Source: Halorubrum saccharovorum DSM 1137
GTDB lineage: Archaea; Halobacteriota; Halobacteria; Halobacteriales; Haloferacaceae
NCBI RefSeq assembly: GCF_000337915.1
Contig: NZ_AOJE01000011.1
Location: 92,523-156,522 of the forward strand
DNA length: 64,000 nt
Direction of reading: 5' to 3'
The position numbers and the translations under genes are program-made. Each line of letters starts with the position of its first letter. Within the stretch, counting starts at the first letter, position 1. Below, in pieces: positions 16,404 to 25,044 of this stretch. Under the pieces are notes generated by a model that saw only the letters and a list, made by a program, of their open reading frames with translations, was not told the DNA's origin and made no database searches.

Positions 16404-16778
16404 ATGGCGGAGCGCTACTCCTCGTTCAACTCCGGCGGTCGGATGTGGCTGCTCCAGCGCGTCACGGCGGCGTTTCTGCTGATCGTGTTAGCGTTCCACT
16501 TCTTCCTGCTCCACTTCGTCCACCACGCCGACGAGGTCTCGCTCGCGGCCAGTTCGGCGCGGATGGAGCAGTTGAGCTACTACTCGCTGATGATCCTGTT
16601 CCTCGTGACCGCGACGTTCCACGGGGTCAACGGCGTGTACAACGCCCTCGTCAACCAGGGTCTCACCGGCACCAAACGCACGGTCGTCAAGTGGTCCCTC
16701 GTGGCCGCGAGCGTCGTGCTGCTGTTCCAGGGGATTCGGACGGCGAACGCATGGGCGGGCGGCTTCCCGCTTCTCTGA
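16404..16778 (+). CDS. sdhD: Succinate dehydrogenase hydrophobic anchor subunit
   Basis: A 124-residue protein with three transmembrane helices and the matching haem-region pattern ATFHGVNGVYNAL, which mirrors FHMLNG in SdhC; the two anchors look like paralogues. It lies one base after sdhC and three bases before sdhB. Confidence 0.94.
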   Translation: MAERYSSFNSGGRMWLLQRVTAAFLLIVLAFHFFLLHFVHHADEVSLAASSARMEQLSYYSLMILFLVTATFHGVNGVYNALVNQGLTGTKRTVVKWSLVAASVVLLFQGIRTANAWAGGFPLL

Positions 16779-16781
16779 ACT

Positions 16782-17672
16782 ATGAGTACGCAGACACCGA
16801 CACAGACGGAGGAATCGAGCGAAACCGACGCCGAGGCGGACGTTCCCTCGAAGGGCGACGAGCGCCGGGACGAGAAACGACGGCGCGCCGCCGAGGAGCG
16901 CGCGCGCCGGCAGGCCGAGGAGGCCGAGAAGGCCGCCGCCGACGAGGAGACGGTCGAGCTGAAGGTGTTCCGGTACGACCCCGAGGTCGAGGGGAAACAG
17001 GAGCCCCGGTTCGACACGTTCCACGTGCCGTTCACGAAGGGGATGACCGTCCTCGACGCGCTGATGTACTCGCGGGACACGTACGACTCCTCGCTCACGT
17101 TCCGGCACTCCTGCCGACAGGCCGTCTGCGGCTCCGACGCGATGTTCGTCAACGGCGGCCAGAAGCTGGCGTGTAAGACCCAGATCGCCGAGCTCGAACA
17201 GCCGATCCGCGTCGAGCCGCTCCCGCACGCCGAGGTCCGGAAGGACCTCGTCGTCGATATGGAGCACTTCTACGACCAGATGGAGGCCGTCGAGCCGTAC
17301 TTCCAGACGAACGAGTACCCCGACGGCGAACTGGAAGAGCAGCGCCAGACGCGGGAGAACCGCGAGAAGATCAAGATGTCGACCCGGTGTATCTGGTGTA
17401 GCGCGTGTATGTCATCGTGTAACATCGCCGCCGGCGACAACGAGTACCTCGGCCCCGCCGCGATCAACAAGGCCTACCGGTTCGCGATGGACGAGCGCGA
17501 GGGCGAGGACATCAAACAGAAGCGGTTGGAGATCATCGAGCAGGAGCACGGCGTCTGGCGGTGTCAGACTCAGTTCTCCTGTACCGAGGTGTGCCCGAAG
17601 GACATCCCCCTCACCGAGCACATCCAGGAGCTGAAACGCGAGGCCGTCAAGAACAACCTGAAGTTCTGGTGA
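16782..17672 (+). CDS. sdhB: Succinate dehydrogenase iron-sulfur subunit
   Basis: A 296-residue protein. Residues 1-55 are a charged Glu/Arg/Ala-rich helix not found in bacterial SdhB. Then come the 2Fe-2S ferredoxin domain (CRQAVCGSDAMFVNGGQKLAC) and the domain with CIWCSACMSSCN and CQTQFSCTEVCPKD, which carry the 4Fe-4S and 3Fe-4S clusters. It links the flavin of SdhA to the membrane subunits. The N-terminal extension may be a haloarchaeal coiled coil; its role is unknown. Confidence 0.96.
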   Translation: MSTQTPTQTEESSETDAEADVPSKGDERRDEKRRRAAEERARRQAEEAEKAAADEETVELKVFRYDPEVEGKQEPRFDTFHVPFTKGMTVLDALMYSRDTYDSSLTFRHSCRQAVCGSDAMFVNGGQKLACKTQIAELEQPIRVEPLPHAEVRKDLVVDMEHFYDQMEAVEPYFQTNEYPDGELEEQRQTRENREKIKMSTRCIWCSACMSSCNIAAGDNEYLGPAAINKAYRFAMDEREGEDIKQKRLEIIEQEHGVWRCQTQFSCTEVCPKDIPLTEHIQELKREAVKNNLKFW

Positions 17673-17724
17673 GCGTGGTGGACACGCTCAAGTCACTTCG
17701 AACCTAACGAGATTCCATACAACA

Positions 17725-19554
17725 ATGCACGAACACGACGTTATCGTTGTCGGCGCCGGAGGGGCGGGACTCCGGGCGGCGATCGCGGCACAGGAAGCGG
17801 GGGCCGACGTGGCCATCGTCTCGAAGCTTCACCCGGTCCGATCGCACACGGGCGCGGCCGAGGGAGGAATCAACGCGGCGCTGCGCGACGCCGACTCCTG
17901 GGAGGACCACGCCTACGACACGATGAAGGGGTCCGACTACCTCGGGGACGCCCCGGCGGTCGAGGCCCTCTGTCAGGAGAGCCCGGAGGAAGTCATCCAG
18001 CTCGAACACTGGGGGATGCCCTTCTCGCGCGAGGAGGACGGACGCGTGTCCCAGCGACCGTTCGGCGGCCTGTCCTTCCCCCGAACGACGTACGCCGGCG
18101 CGGAGACCGGCCACCAGATGCTCCACACGATGTACGAGCAGGTGGTCAAACGCGGAATCACGGTGTACGACGAGTGGCACGTGATGGAGCTCGCCGTCAC
18201 GGACGAGGACGACCCGGCCGATCGGACCTGTCACGGAGTCGTCGCCTACGACATCCAGAGCGGCGAGATCAGCGGGTTCCGCGCCGAGAACGGCGTCATC
18301 CTCGCGACCGGCGGGATGGGACAGGTGTTCGATCACACCACGAACGCGGTCGCGAACACCGGCGACGGGGTCGCGATGGCGTACCGCGCGGGCGCCCCGA
18401 TGGAGGACATGGAGTTCATTCAGTTCCATCCGACGACGCTGCCGTCGACGGGCGTCCTCATCTCCGAGGGGGTCCGCGGCGAGGGTGGCATCCTCTATAA
18501 CGAGGAGGGCGAGCGGTTCATGTTCGAGCACGGGTACGCGAACAACGACGGCGAGCTCGCCTCCCGCGACGTGGTCTCCCGCGCCGAGCTGACCGAGGTC
18601 AACGAGGGACGCGGCATCGAGGACGAGTACGTCCACCTCGACATGCGGCACCTCGGCGAGGAGCGCATCCTCGACCGGCTGGAGAACATCCTCCACCTCG
18701 CGGAGGACTTCGAGGGCGCCGACGGACTCACCGAGCCGATGCCGGTCAAGCCCGGCCAACACTACGCGATGGGCGGCATCGAGACGAACGAGTTCGGCGA
18801 GACCGTCATCGGCGGCCTCTACGCCGCCGGCGAGTGCGCCTGTGCGTCGGTCCACGGTGCGAACCGCCTCGGCGGCAACGCCTTGCCCGAGCTCATCGTC
18901 TTCGGCAAGCGCGCCGGGCGCCACGCGGCCGGGGAGGAGATGGGCGAGGCCGAGGTCACGACCGGCAAGGACGGCGACTGGGAGGCCGCCGACTACGAGT
19001 TCGAGACCGAGGTCGGCGAGACCGGCGGGCAGGGTCCGGCGGCGGCCGACGGCGGCGCGGTGGCGACGGACCCCGACGGCGTGCTCGAAGCCGAAGTCGA
19101 GCGCGCCGAGGCCCGCGTCGAGGAACTGCTCTCGCGGAAGGGCCGGAACCACGCCGAGATCCGCTCGACGGTCCAACAGACGATGACCGCGAACGTCAAC
19201 GTGTTCCGCGAGGAGGGGCGACTCGAAAAGACGCTCGACGACCTCCGCGAGGCGCGCGAGGCGTACAAGGACGTGGCCGTCTCGGACCCGTCCCGGACGT
19301 TCAACACCGATCTCATCCACACGATGGAGACCCGGAACATCCTCGACATCGCTGAGGCGCTCACGATGGGCGCGCTCGCACGTAAGGAGTTCCGCGGCGC
19401 CCACTGGCGGAAGGAACACCAGGAGCGGAAAGACGAGAACTGGCTGAAACACACGCTCGTCTCGTGGAACGACGGTGAGCCGGAACTGTGGTACAAGCCG
19501 ACGATCCTCGAAGGCGAGAACAAGACCTACGAGCCGAAGAACCGGTCGTACTGA
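17725..19554 (+). CDS. sdhA: Succinate dehydrogenase flavoprotein subunit
   Basis: A 609-residue FAD-containing catalytic subunit. The N-terminal Rossmann motif is VVGAGGAGLRAAIAA. The FAD-attachment histidine lies in RSHTGAAEGGINAAL, and catalytic-site elements include FHPTTLPSTG and the HYAMGGIETN loop. A Gly/Ala/Asp-rich stretch at about residues 430-455 is a haloarchaeal insert. It starts 52 bp after sdhB. Its stop codon lies in the first unit of a tandem 11-bp repeat. Confidence 0.97.
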   Translation: MHEHDVIVVGAGGAGLRAAIAAQEAGADVAIVSKLHPVRSHTGAAEGGINAALRDADSWEDHAYDTMKGSDYLGDAPAVEALCQESPEEVIQLEHWGMPFSREEDGRVSQRPFGGLSFPRTTYAGAETGHQMLHTMYEQVVKRGITVYDEWHVMELAVTDEDDPADRTCHGVVAYDIQSGEISGFRAENGVILATGGMGQVFDHTTNAVANTGDGVAMAYRAGAPMEDMEFIQFHPTTLPSTGVLISEGVRGEGGILYNEEGERFMFEHGYANNDGELASRDVVSRAELTEVNEGRGIEDEYVHLDMRHLGEERILDRLENILHLAEDFEGADGLTEPMPVKPGQHYAMGGIETNEFGETVIGGLYAAGECACASVHGANRLGGNALPELIVFGKRAGRHAAGEEMGEAEVTTGKDGDWEAADYEFETEVGETGGQGPAAADGGAVATDPDGVLEAEVERAEARVEELLSRKGRNHAEIRSTVQQTMTANVNVFREEGRLEKTLDDLREAREAYKDVAVSDPSRTFNTDLIHTMETRNILDIAEALTMGALARKEFRGAHWRKEHQERKDENWLKHTLVSWNDGEPELWYKPTILEGENKTYEPKNRSY

Positions 19555-19594
19555 ACGCGTGCTGAACGCGTGCTGAACGCGTGCTGAACGCGTG
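19551..19594 (+). repeat. Four tandem CTGAACGCGTG units starting in the sdhA stop codon
   Basis: Four exact 11-bp copies follow one another, then a partial copy (CTGAAG). Each has the palindrome ACGCGT. The first copy supplies the TGA of sdhA, so repeat expansion lies just behind the stop and would be silent for the protein. Confidence 0.92.
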
Positions 19595-19614
19595 CTGAAG
19601 CGGAGTCGGCCACT

Positions 19615-19630
19615 ATCGATCCGGATCGAT
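19615..19630. repeat. 16-bp perfect palindrome downstream of sdhA
   Basis: ATCGATCCGGATCGAT lies 60 bp after the sdhA stop. As RNA it could form a stem only with a tiny loop, so it may be a DNA-binding site or chance; no gene lies in this 264-bp gap. Confidence 0.5.
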
Positions 19631-19762
19631 CACGGTCTCCTATCCGTCATCGGTCGAAACCCGCGGCGATCTCGCGACGGCGACGACCGAAGAATCATCG
19701 TCCTTGATCGCGTTTCGACGCGGTTCGTTCGTGTTCCATTCTCTATCGGCTCTTCAGGTGAC

Positions 19763-19800
19763 TTCGACGATCGTTGAATAGGGGGTTTATTATCGTCGAA
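19763..19800 (+). promoter_or_regulatory. Promoter of the small winged-helix gene, bracketed by a 9-bp inverted repeat
   Basis: TTCGACGAT (19763-19771) and ATCGTCGAA (19792-19800) are perfect inverted copies, 20 bp apart. A TATA-like GTTTATTA lies at about 19786-19793, and the regulator's ATG follows at 19819. The arrangement suggests autoregulation by a dimeric repressor. Confidence 0.55.
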
Positions 19801-19818
19801 CACAATGGATCGGACAAG

Positions 19819-20046
19819 ATGTTAGAGACACAGACAGCACGAACCGCAGCACCGGCCCTCCCGCCGGAGCTGCAGTCCCCTCGCGCGAAGCTTGTGTACC
19901 TGTATTTGACGACGAACGGCCACGCGACCGTCTCGGAGATGGGCGACTCGCTGGGCATGAAGAAGCTCTCGCTGTACAGCATTCTGAAGACCCTCCGGAA
20001 GGAGGGAATGGTCGACTGCGACGGCGACACCTACGCGCTGAACTGA
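19819..20046 (+). CDS. Small winged-helix DNA-binding protein
   Basis: A 75-residue MarR/TrmB-like helix-turn-helix protein. After a short flexible N-terminus, residues 25-75 form a winged helix: LVYLYLTTNGHATVSEMGDSL, then KLSLYSILKTLRKEGMVDCD. There is no sensor domain, so it probably acts as a simple dimeric repressor or nucleoid-type factor. The ATG at 19819 is preferred; starts further upstream (19774) fall within the promoter repeat. Confidence 0.82.
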   Translation: MLETQTARTAAPALPPELQSPRAKLVYLYLTTNGHATVSEMGDSLGMKKLSLYSILKTLRKEGMVDCDGDTYALN

Positions 20047-20133
20047 CGGTACGGCTGGGTTGGCCTCCGCTGTTCTCCACGCCTCTGTTCCCGCCAGCGG
20101 AGCGTTTACCAGCCCTCGGGACGCAGTGGGGCC

Positions 20134-20769
20134 GTGGACGCGAACCAGAAAGAGCTCCGGAACCCGTTCGGGATGGACGCAGACTGCGAGAACTGTCCCG
20201 AGCTGTGCGGCTCCCGCGACCGCGTCGTCCACGGCTACGGCGACGTAGGCGGCGAATTCCTCGTCGTCGGCGCGGGACCGAGTGCGAGCGCCGAGTCAAA
20301 CGGCGTCCCGTTCACCGGCTCGGGCGCCGGCGAGCGAGTGCAGTCGATCCTCGCCGACCTCGGATTCGTCCGGTCGGCGCCGGACGCCGCGGAGCCCGAC
20401 GTACAGAACATCTTTCTCACGAACCTGACGCGGTGTCGTCACCCCGAGCGCGAGCCGACCGATCGAGAGGTGGAGACCTGCGAGCCGTTCCTCAACGCGG
20501 AGATCCGGATGATCAACCCGCAGATCATCGTCCCCGTCGGCGAGCGACCGCTCCGCGAACTCGCTGTCGAGTACACCACTCGACGCCCAGACTCCTTCGA
20601 CATCGACGCCGAGCACGCGACGACGATCCGCGGGCGCGGCTTCGAGCTTGTCCCGATGAAGGAGCCGGCGGAGATGGCCGACGCCGACGCCGACGCGTTC
20701 CGAGAGCACATGCGTGAGAACGTGTTGAGCAGAGACTACCGGCAGACGAAGGGACGGCGGAGTCGCTGA
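20134..20769 (+). CDS. Fe-S uracil-DNA-glycosylase-like protein with altered active-site motifs
   Basis: A 211-residue member of the UDG superfamily (family 4-like). The Fe-S cysteines appear kept: CENC near residue 14-18 and Cys-x14-Cys in CRHPEREPTDREVETC. The family-4 motif GEGPG is changed to GAGPS, losing the usual acidic residue. The C-terminal HPS-type motif is absent; the equivalent region reads FELVPMKEPAEM. The fold marker NGVPFTGSGAG is present. The GTG start at 20134 keeps a plausible N-terminus. It may bind DNA or act on another lesion rather than excise uracil by the known mechanism. Confidence 0.8.
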   Translation: MDANQKELRNPFGMDADCENCPELCGSRDRVVHGYGDVGGEFLVVGAGPSASAESNGVPFTGSGAGERVQSILADLGFVRSAPDAAEPDVQNIFLTNLTRCRHPEREPTDREVETCEPFLNAEIRMINPQIIVPVGERPLRELAVEYTTRRPDSFDIDAEHATTIRGRGFELVPMKEPAEMADADADAFREHMRENVLSRDYRQTKGRRSR

Positions 20770-20796
20770 GGAGTCGGCAGCGGCGAAAAGGCGCCG

Positions 20797-21996
20797 TCAG
20801 TCGGCCGCGTCGTCGAGGTCCTCGACGTCGTCGACCGCGTCGCCGAGGAGGTCGGTCGTCGCGTCCTCGCTGTCCGCGCCGAACGCGCAGTCGATGAGGA
20901 TGTGGCCCCCCAGCGTCGCGGGCGAGATCACTTGGTCCGCTCCGGCTCGGCGGAGCTTGTTGACGTTCTCTCGCTGAGTCACCGCTGCGACGATCCGCAC
21001 GTCGGGGTTGAGCTGTCTGGCGGTGAGGATCGCGAGCGCGTCCCGCGCGTCGTCGTTCGTTGCGACGACGACCGCGCGGGCGCCTTCGATGTTGACCCGT
21101 TCGAGCGGGTCGACGTCGCTCGGGTCCGCGCTGAACACCGACACGTCACGCTCGGTCAGGCGCCTCGCGGCGGCCTCGTCGGTCGTCACGACGGCGTACT
21201 CGGTCCCGGCTCGGGCGTCGAGTTCTTCGAGGATCGGTTCGGTCAGGTCCCCGTATCCGAGCACGAGGACGTGGTCGTCGAGGAGGTCGATCTGTTTGTC
21301 GGTCATTTTTCCGAGCGCTTTGGAGAGCTGCGCCTCGATGGCGGGCGTGAGGAGGACACCGAGCGCCACCGCGAACGCGGCGACGTTCATCACGAGCGAG
21401 GAGAGCACGAACAGCTGTGCGATGTCCGAGGCGGGACCGCCCGCGGGGTGGACGTCGCCGTACCCGACCGTCGAGGCGGTGACGACGGTGAAGTAGAACG
21501 CGTCGACGATCGTCTCGATGCCCTCGAACTGGTCGCGGAGGGCGTACGACCCGATCGTCCCGTAGGCGATAGCGCTCACGAGCGCGGCGCCGGCCGCGAG
21601 CTGCGTCGGGGACGGCGAGTAGCTCCTGTCGAACCGCCGCCGGTTGTAGGCCAGCGCGGGCACCGACAGGACGGACAGCGCGACAAGCGGGAACGACAGC
21701 ACCGACGCCTGCATCAGTCCCTGAACCGCGGTCAGGGGGAGCAGAACGGCTGTGGAGTACCAGCCGACGCGGTACCCGTTCCGCAGCGCGAAGCCGCTTC
21801 CGAGCATCGCGAACCCGGTTATCGTCCCGGTGAATCCGACGGTCTGCCGGACGACTCCGGGGACGTACGGCGCCAAGGGGCCGTCGACCCCGAGTCCGCC
21901 GATCTGGGCGAGCCCGGCGAGGATGGACAGGATCGCGACCGCGAACGTCAGGGCGATAGACGCCCGCACGGTCACCCAATCGCGGGTCAGCTCCAT
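20797..21996 (-). CDS. Potassium channel protein with RCK (TrkA-N/TrkA-C) domain
   Basis: A 399-residue protein. Several helices occupy residues 10-130. The pore helix and selectivity filter TVGYGD are at about 176-181. One more helix leads to a cytoplasmic Rossmann RCK-N domain starting at LLDDHVLVLGYGDLTEPIL, which binds NAD or nucleotides and gates K+ flow. It is divergent from two genes with TrkA-C domains, 131 bp away, so all three may serve potassium balance, which matters greatly in salt-in organisms. Confidence 0.93.
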   Translation of the reverse strand: MELTRDWVTVRASIALTFAVAILSILAGLAQIGGLGVDGPLAPYVPGVVRQTVGFTGTITGFAMLGSGFALRNGYRVGWYSTAVLLPLTAVQGLMQASVLSFPLVALSVLSVPALAYNRRRFDRSYSPSPTQLAAGAALVSAIAYGTIGSYALRDQFEGIETIVDAFYFTVVTASTVGYGDVHPAGGPASDIAQLFVLSSLVMNVAAFAVALGVLLTPAIEAQLSKALGKMTDKQIDLLDDHVLVLGYGDLTEPILEELDARAGTEYAVVTTDEAAARRLTERDVSVFSADPSDVDPLERVNIEGARAVVVATNDDARDALAILTARQLNPDVRIVAAVTQRENVNKLRRAGADQVISPATLGGHILIDCAFGADSEDATTDLLGDAVDDVEDLDDAAD

Positions 21997-22127
21997 GCGA
22001 GGTGGTCGCCGACGGCGGACTTAAACCCCGCGAGCGAAGCCGACGGGCTCTCCGAAGCGCGTGACGGACGCCCCGTGAGGCGCCCGGCGCCGACACACGT
22101 ATAACCGCGCCGCCGGTTTGGGGGCGT

Positions 22128-23396
22128 ATGTCACTGCCGGTCGAGATCGTCTTCGGGATCTACCTCGGCGTCATCACCGGGATCGTCCCCGCGCTGGTGG
22201 CCGGGGTCCTCGGGTTCGTGTTCAAGTACGTCACCGACGTGACGATCCCCGGCCTCGGGGTGGTCGTGTTGTCGCTCGCGATCGCCGGCGTCAACGGCGG
22301 GCTGCTCGCGCTCAACGACGAGACGATCCGGTCGTCGGAGCGCGCGCCGGCGATCCTCACGGCGATCGTCGTGGTGTTGATGCTCTCGATGTACGCCCAC
22401 GCGCAGGGTGACCGGCTCGGCGCCAGCGTCCCCAAGCGGATCTCGCTCAAACAGCTCCGCGACCGGACGCTTTCGACCGACGTGATCGAGCTCGTCGGCG
22501 GTCGCGGCCGGGTCTCCGTCGAGGTGACCGGCGAGGTGAACGACATGGAGGGGTACCCGCCGCTGCCGGCCGAGACGCGCCGAGCGATCCTCGACGGCGA
22601 CTGGACCTTCCCGGCCGACCTCCCGCTCGCGGAGCTGGAGGACCGATTCGCGGAGCGGTTACAGACCGAACTCGACCTGGCCGACGTGGCCGTCCGGATC
22701 GACGAGCAGGCGCGCGCGACGGTGTCCGCCGCGCCGCCGACCGGAGCGCTCTCGAAGCGGGTGCCGGCAGGGAAGCGCGCGGTGTCGGTGTCGGCGCTCG
22801 TGCCGACCGGGATCGCTCGCGGAGACCTCGTTCGCGTGGTCACCCCGGACCTCGACGTCCAGGGGGCCGTGCTCGCCGCGCGGTCGAGCGGAAAGCCGGA
22901 GCCGGGAGCCGGTGCGGCGTCCGCTCCCGCCTCTCCCGGCGGCGACGGCGTGAACCCGGACGACGCACTCCAGACCGACGGCGGGGAGGAAACCGTCGCC
23001 TCCCCGCCGGCGGCGACCGCGCCCACGACGACCGGCGGCGAGGGGCGGGTGACGGTCGCCGTCGACCGCGCCGAGGCGACGGCCCTCCTGCGCGCCGACC
23101 GGGGGCGCGTGCTGGTGCTGTCGCGCGGCACCCGCCGCGAGTACGAGCTCACCGCGCTGCTGCGGCGGACCGGCAAGCGGTTCCGGAAGGTCGCCGTCGT
23201 CGCCGGCGGGCCGCTCGACGGCCACACTATCGGCGAGGCCGAGATCCGAGAGGCGTACGACGTCGCCGTCCTCGCGGCGCGCCACGAGTCGTGGACGATC
23301 GCGCCGAACGGGTCGCAGTCGCTGTCGGCCGGCGACGAGCTGTTCGTCGTCGGGAGCCGCGACGCGATAGACCGATTCGCGGAGGTGGCCGCGTGA
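22128..23396 (+). CDS. Membrane protein with TrkA-C domain, potassium transport-related
   Basis: A 422-residue protein with three N-terminal helices (about 5-28, 36-58, 70-92). A cytoplasmic region with small beta domains follows, then a C-terminal TrkA-C (RCK-C) domain beginning near residue 340 (GGPLDGHTIGEAEIREAYDV). An Ala/Gly/Pro-rich linker lies at about 255-300. It has no pore filter and no NAD-binding RCK-N, so it is probably a regulatory or accessory subunit. Its end overlaps the next gene (GTGA). Confidence 0.82.
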   Translation: MSLPVEIVFGIYLGVITGIVPALVAGVLGFVFKYVTDVTIPGLGVVVLSLAIAGVNGGLLALNDETIRSSERAPAILTAIVVVLMLSMYAHAQGDRLGASVPKRISLKQLRDRTLSTDVIELVGGRGRVSVEVTGEVNDMEGYPPLPAETRRAILDGDWTFPADLPLAELEDRFAERLQTELDLADVAVRIDEQARATVSAAPPTGALSKRVPAGKRAVSVSALVPTGIARGDLVRVVTPDLDVQGAVLAARSSGKPEPGAGAASAPASPGGDGVNPDDALQTDGGEETVASPPAATAPTTTGGEGRVTVAVDRAEATALLRADRGRVLVLSRGTRREYELTALLRRTGKRFRKVAVVAGGPLDGHTIGEAEIREAYDVAVLAARHESWTIAPNGSQSLSAGDELFVVGSRDAIDRFAEVAA

Positions 23397-24736
23397 CCCC
23401 CGCGCTCGCCGCGGTCGCCGGCGCGGACGCGGCGAGCGTCGCCGCCGTCACTGCCGCCGTGGATGTCGGTTTCGCGCGGCCGCGGCAGGCGGCTGTCACC
23501 CTCGTCACGTTCGCGGTCCTCGCCGTCCTCGTCGCTGGGAGCGCGGCGCTGGCGTACCGCTGGTACTTCCGCACGGAGATCCCCGAAGGGGTGACCGGTC
23601 TGCTCGGCGTCGCGGTCGTCGCGCTGTACCTCAATACGACTTCGCTGGGGTCGGTCGCGATCGGCGACAACCCGGCGCTTCTGGCGCCCGAGAGCGTGTT
23701 CTTCAACCTCGTCTCGCTCGGCGTCGCGGCGGTGATGGCCCCCGTCGGTCGATACGCGGGCGACCGGCTCGCGGTCGACGTGTTCGCGCTCTCCGGGGCC
23801 AAACAGCTCGACGGCGAGCTGAGCGGGATCGTGCGCGCGGTGGGTCGGTTCACGGCGGTGACGCTTCCGTCGGACGACGAGATCGGCGACATGGACACGT
23901 ACGATCCCGTCTCCCCGGAGAAGAAGGCGGAGCTCGCGGAGACGACCCTGCTCTTCCCGCGGAAGATCTCGGAGGAGGAGCTCCGACAGCGGCTCGTCTC
24001 GCGACTCAAAGAGGAGTACGGCGTCGGCTACGTCGACGTCGACCTCGACGCCGACGGGGGCGTCGAGTACTTCGCGGTCGGGTCCCGCGCCGCCGGGCTC
24101 GGACCGACGCTCGCGCCCGGATCCGCCGCGGTCGCGGTCGCCGCGGACCCGCCGAACAACGCCACCGTCGGCGACACGGTCCAGCTGTGGCGGGACGACC
24201 CGGAACCGAAACGCGTCGCGACCGGCGAGCTGCGCGGGGTGGCCGGCGACGCCGTCACCCTCGTTCTCGACGAGTCGGACGCCGAGCGCCTGACCGACGA
24301 GGGCGGGTACCGGATCGTGACGCTCCCCGCGGAGCCGCAGGCGGACCGCGAGTTCGCCTCCCTGTTGCGGAACGCGGACGAGACGATGGCGTCCGTGACC
24401 GTCGAAGCGGGAAGCGATCTCGACGGGAGTACCGTCGGCGACGTCGACACCGTCGTCGCCGCGGTCCGGCCGAAGGAGGGGTCCGTCCAGCCGATTCCGT
24501 CTCGCGCGTACGCGTTCAGCGCCGGTGACCTCGTGTACCTCGTCGGCCGCCCGGACGCGATCCGCCGGTTCGAGGCGGCCGCCGCGGCGGGAGCCGAGGC
24601 GGCGCCCGCAGGCGGGAGAGGCGACGGGGCCGGCGACGGCGGGAGGGGTGATGGCGCGGTCGGCGACGGCGAACCCGGCGACAGCGAACCCGGCGACGAG
24701 ACCCCCGACGACGCCGACCGGGCGCAACGCTCTTGA
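23393..24736 (+). CDS. Second TrkA-C membrane protein, paralogue of the previous gene
   Basis: A 447-residue protein starting at the GTG that overlaps the previous stop. It has membrane helices at about 25-50, 58-80 and 95-118, then soluble beta-rich domains and a TrkA-C-like region (DLDGSTVGDVDTVVAAVRP). The C-terminal 45 residues are a disordered Gly/Asp repeat tail. The layout matches its neighbour and suggests an ancient duplication and a heteromeric complex. A longer open frame upstream lies inside the previous gene and was rejected. Confidence 0.8.
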   Translation: MTPALAAVAGADAASVAAVTAAVDVGFARPRQAAVTLVTFAVLAVLVAGSAALAYRWYFRTEIPEGVTGLLGVAVVALYLNTTSLGSVAIGDNPALLAPESVFFNLVSLGVAAVMAPVGRYAGDRLAVDVFALSGAKQLDGELSGIVRAVGRFTAVTLPSDDEIGDMDTYDPVSPEKKAELAETTLLFPRKISEEELRQRLVSRLKEEYGVGYVDVDLDADGGVEYFAVGSRAAGLGPTLAPGSAAVAVAADPPNNATVGDTVQLWRDDPEPKRVATGELRGVAGDAVTLVLDESDAERLTDEGGYRIVTLPAEPQADREFASLLRNADETMASVTVEAGSDLDGSTVGDVDTVVAAVRPKEGSVQPIPSRAYAFSAGDLVYLVGRPDAIRRFEAAAAAGAEAAPAGGRGDGAGDGGRGDGAVGDGEPGDSEPGDETPDDADRAQRS

Positions 24737-24759
24737 GTCGCCCGCGCGGGGATCCGCGT

Positions 24760-25044
24760 ATGGAGTGGAAGCTGTTCGCCGACCTCGCGGAGATCGCCGG
24801 CGGACGCGAGATCGACGTGGCGGCGGAGCCGGGCGACACGGTCGACGACGCGCTCGAGGCGCTGTTGGAGACTCACCCGGACCTCCGCGACCGGGTGCTC
24901 GACGACGGCGAGGTCGCCGATCACATTAACGTCCTCCGGAACGGTCGGAACGTCCGCCGAGAGGGCGGGATGGACGCGACCCTCGAAGCGGGCGACGAGC
25001 TGGCGCTGTTCCCGCCGGTGAGCGGGGGCGCGGTCGGGCGATAG
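24760..25044 (+). CDS. samp1: SAMP1-type ubiquitin-like small modifier, with four residues after the diglycine
   Basis: A 94-residue beta-grasp protein of the MoaD/SAMP1 family. It begins MEWKLFADLAEIAGGREI and ends LFPPVSGG followed by Ala-Val-Gly-Arg. In known SAMP1 and MoaD the Gly-Gly is the very C-terminus and is adenylated by the E1-like UbaA. Here Gly89-Gly90 is internal, so activation would need trimming, as for eukaryotic ubiquitin or SUMO precursors, or the tail may prevent it. The ATG at 24760 is preferred to a TTG overlapping the upstream stop. Confidence 0.9.
   Translation: MEWKLFADLAEIAGGREIDVAAEPGDTVDDALEALLETHPDLRDRVLDDGEVADHINVLRNGRNVRREGGMDATLEAGDELALFPPVSGGAVGR

Noticed and set aside
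22160-24727. An 855-codon minus-strand frame opposite the TrkA-C pair
   Set aside because: Shadow of the plus-strand genes, which overlap properly as GTGA and have recognisable domains.
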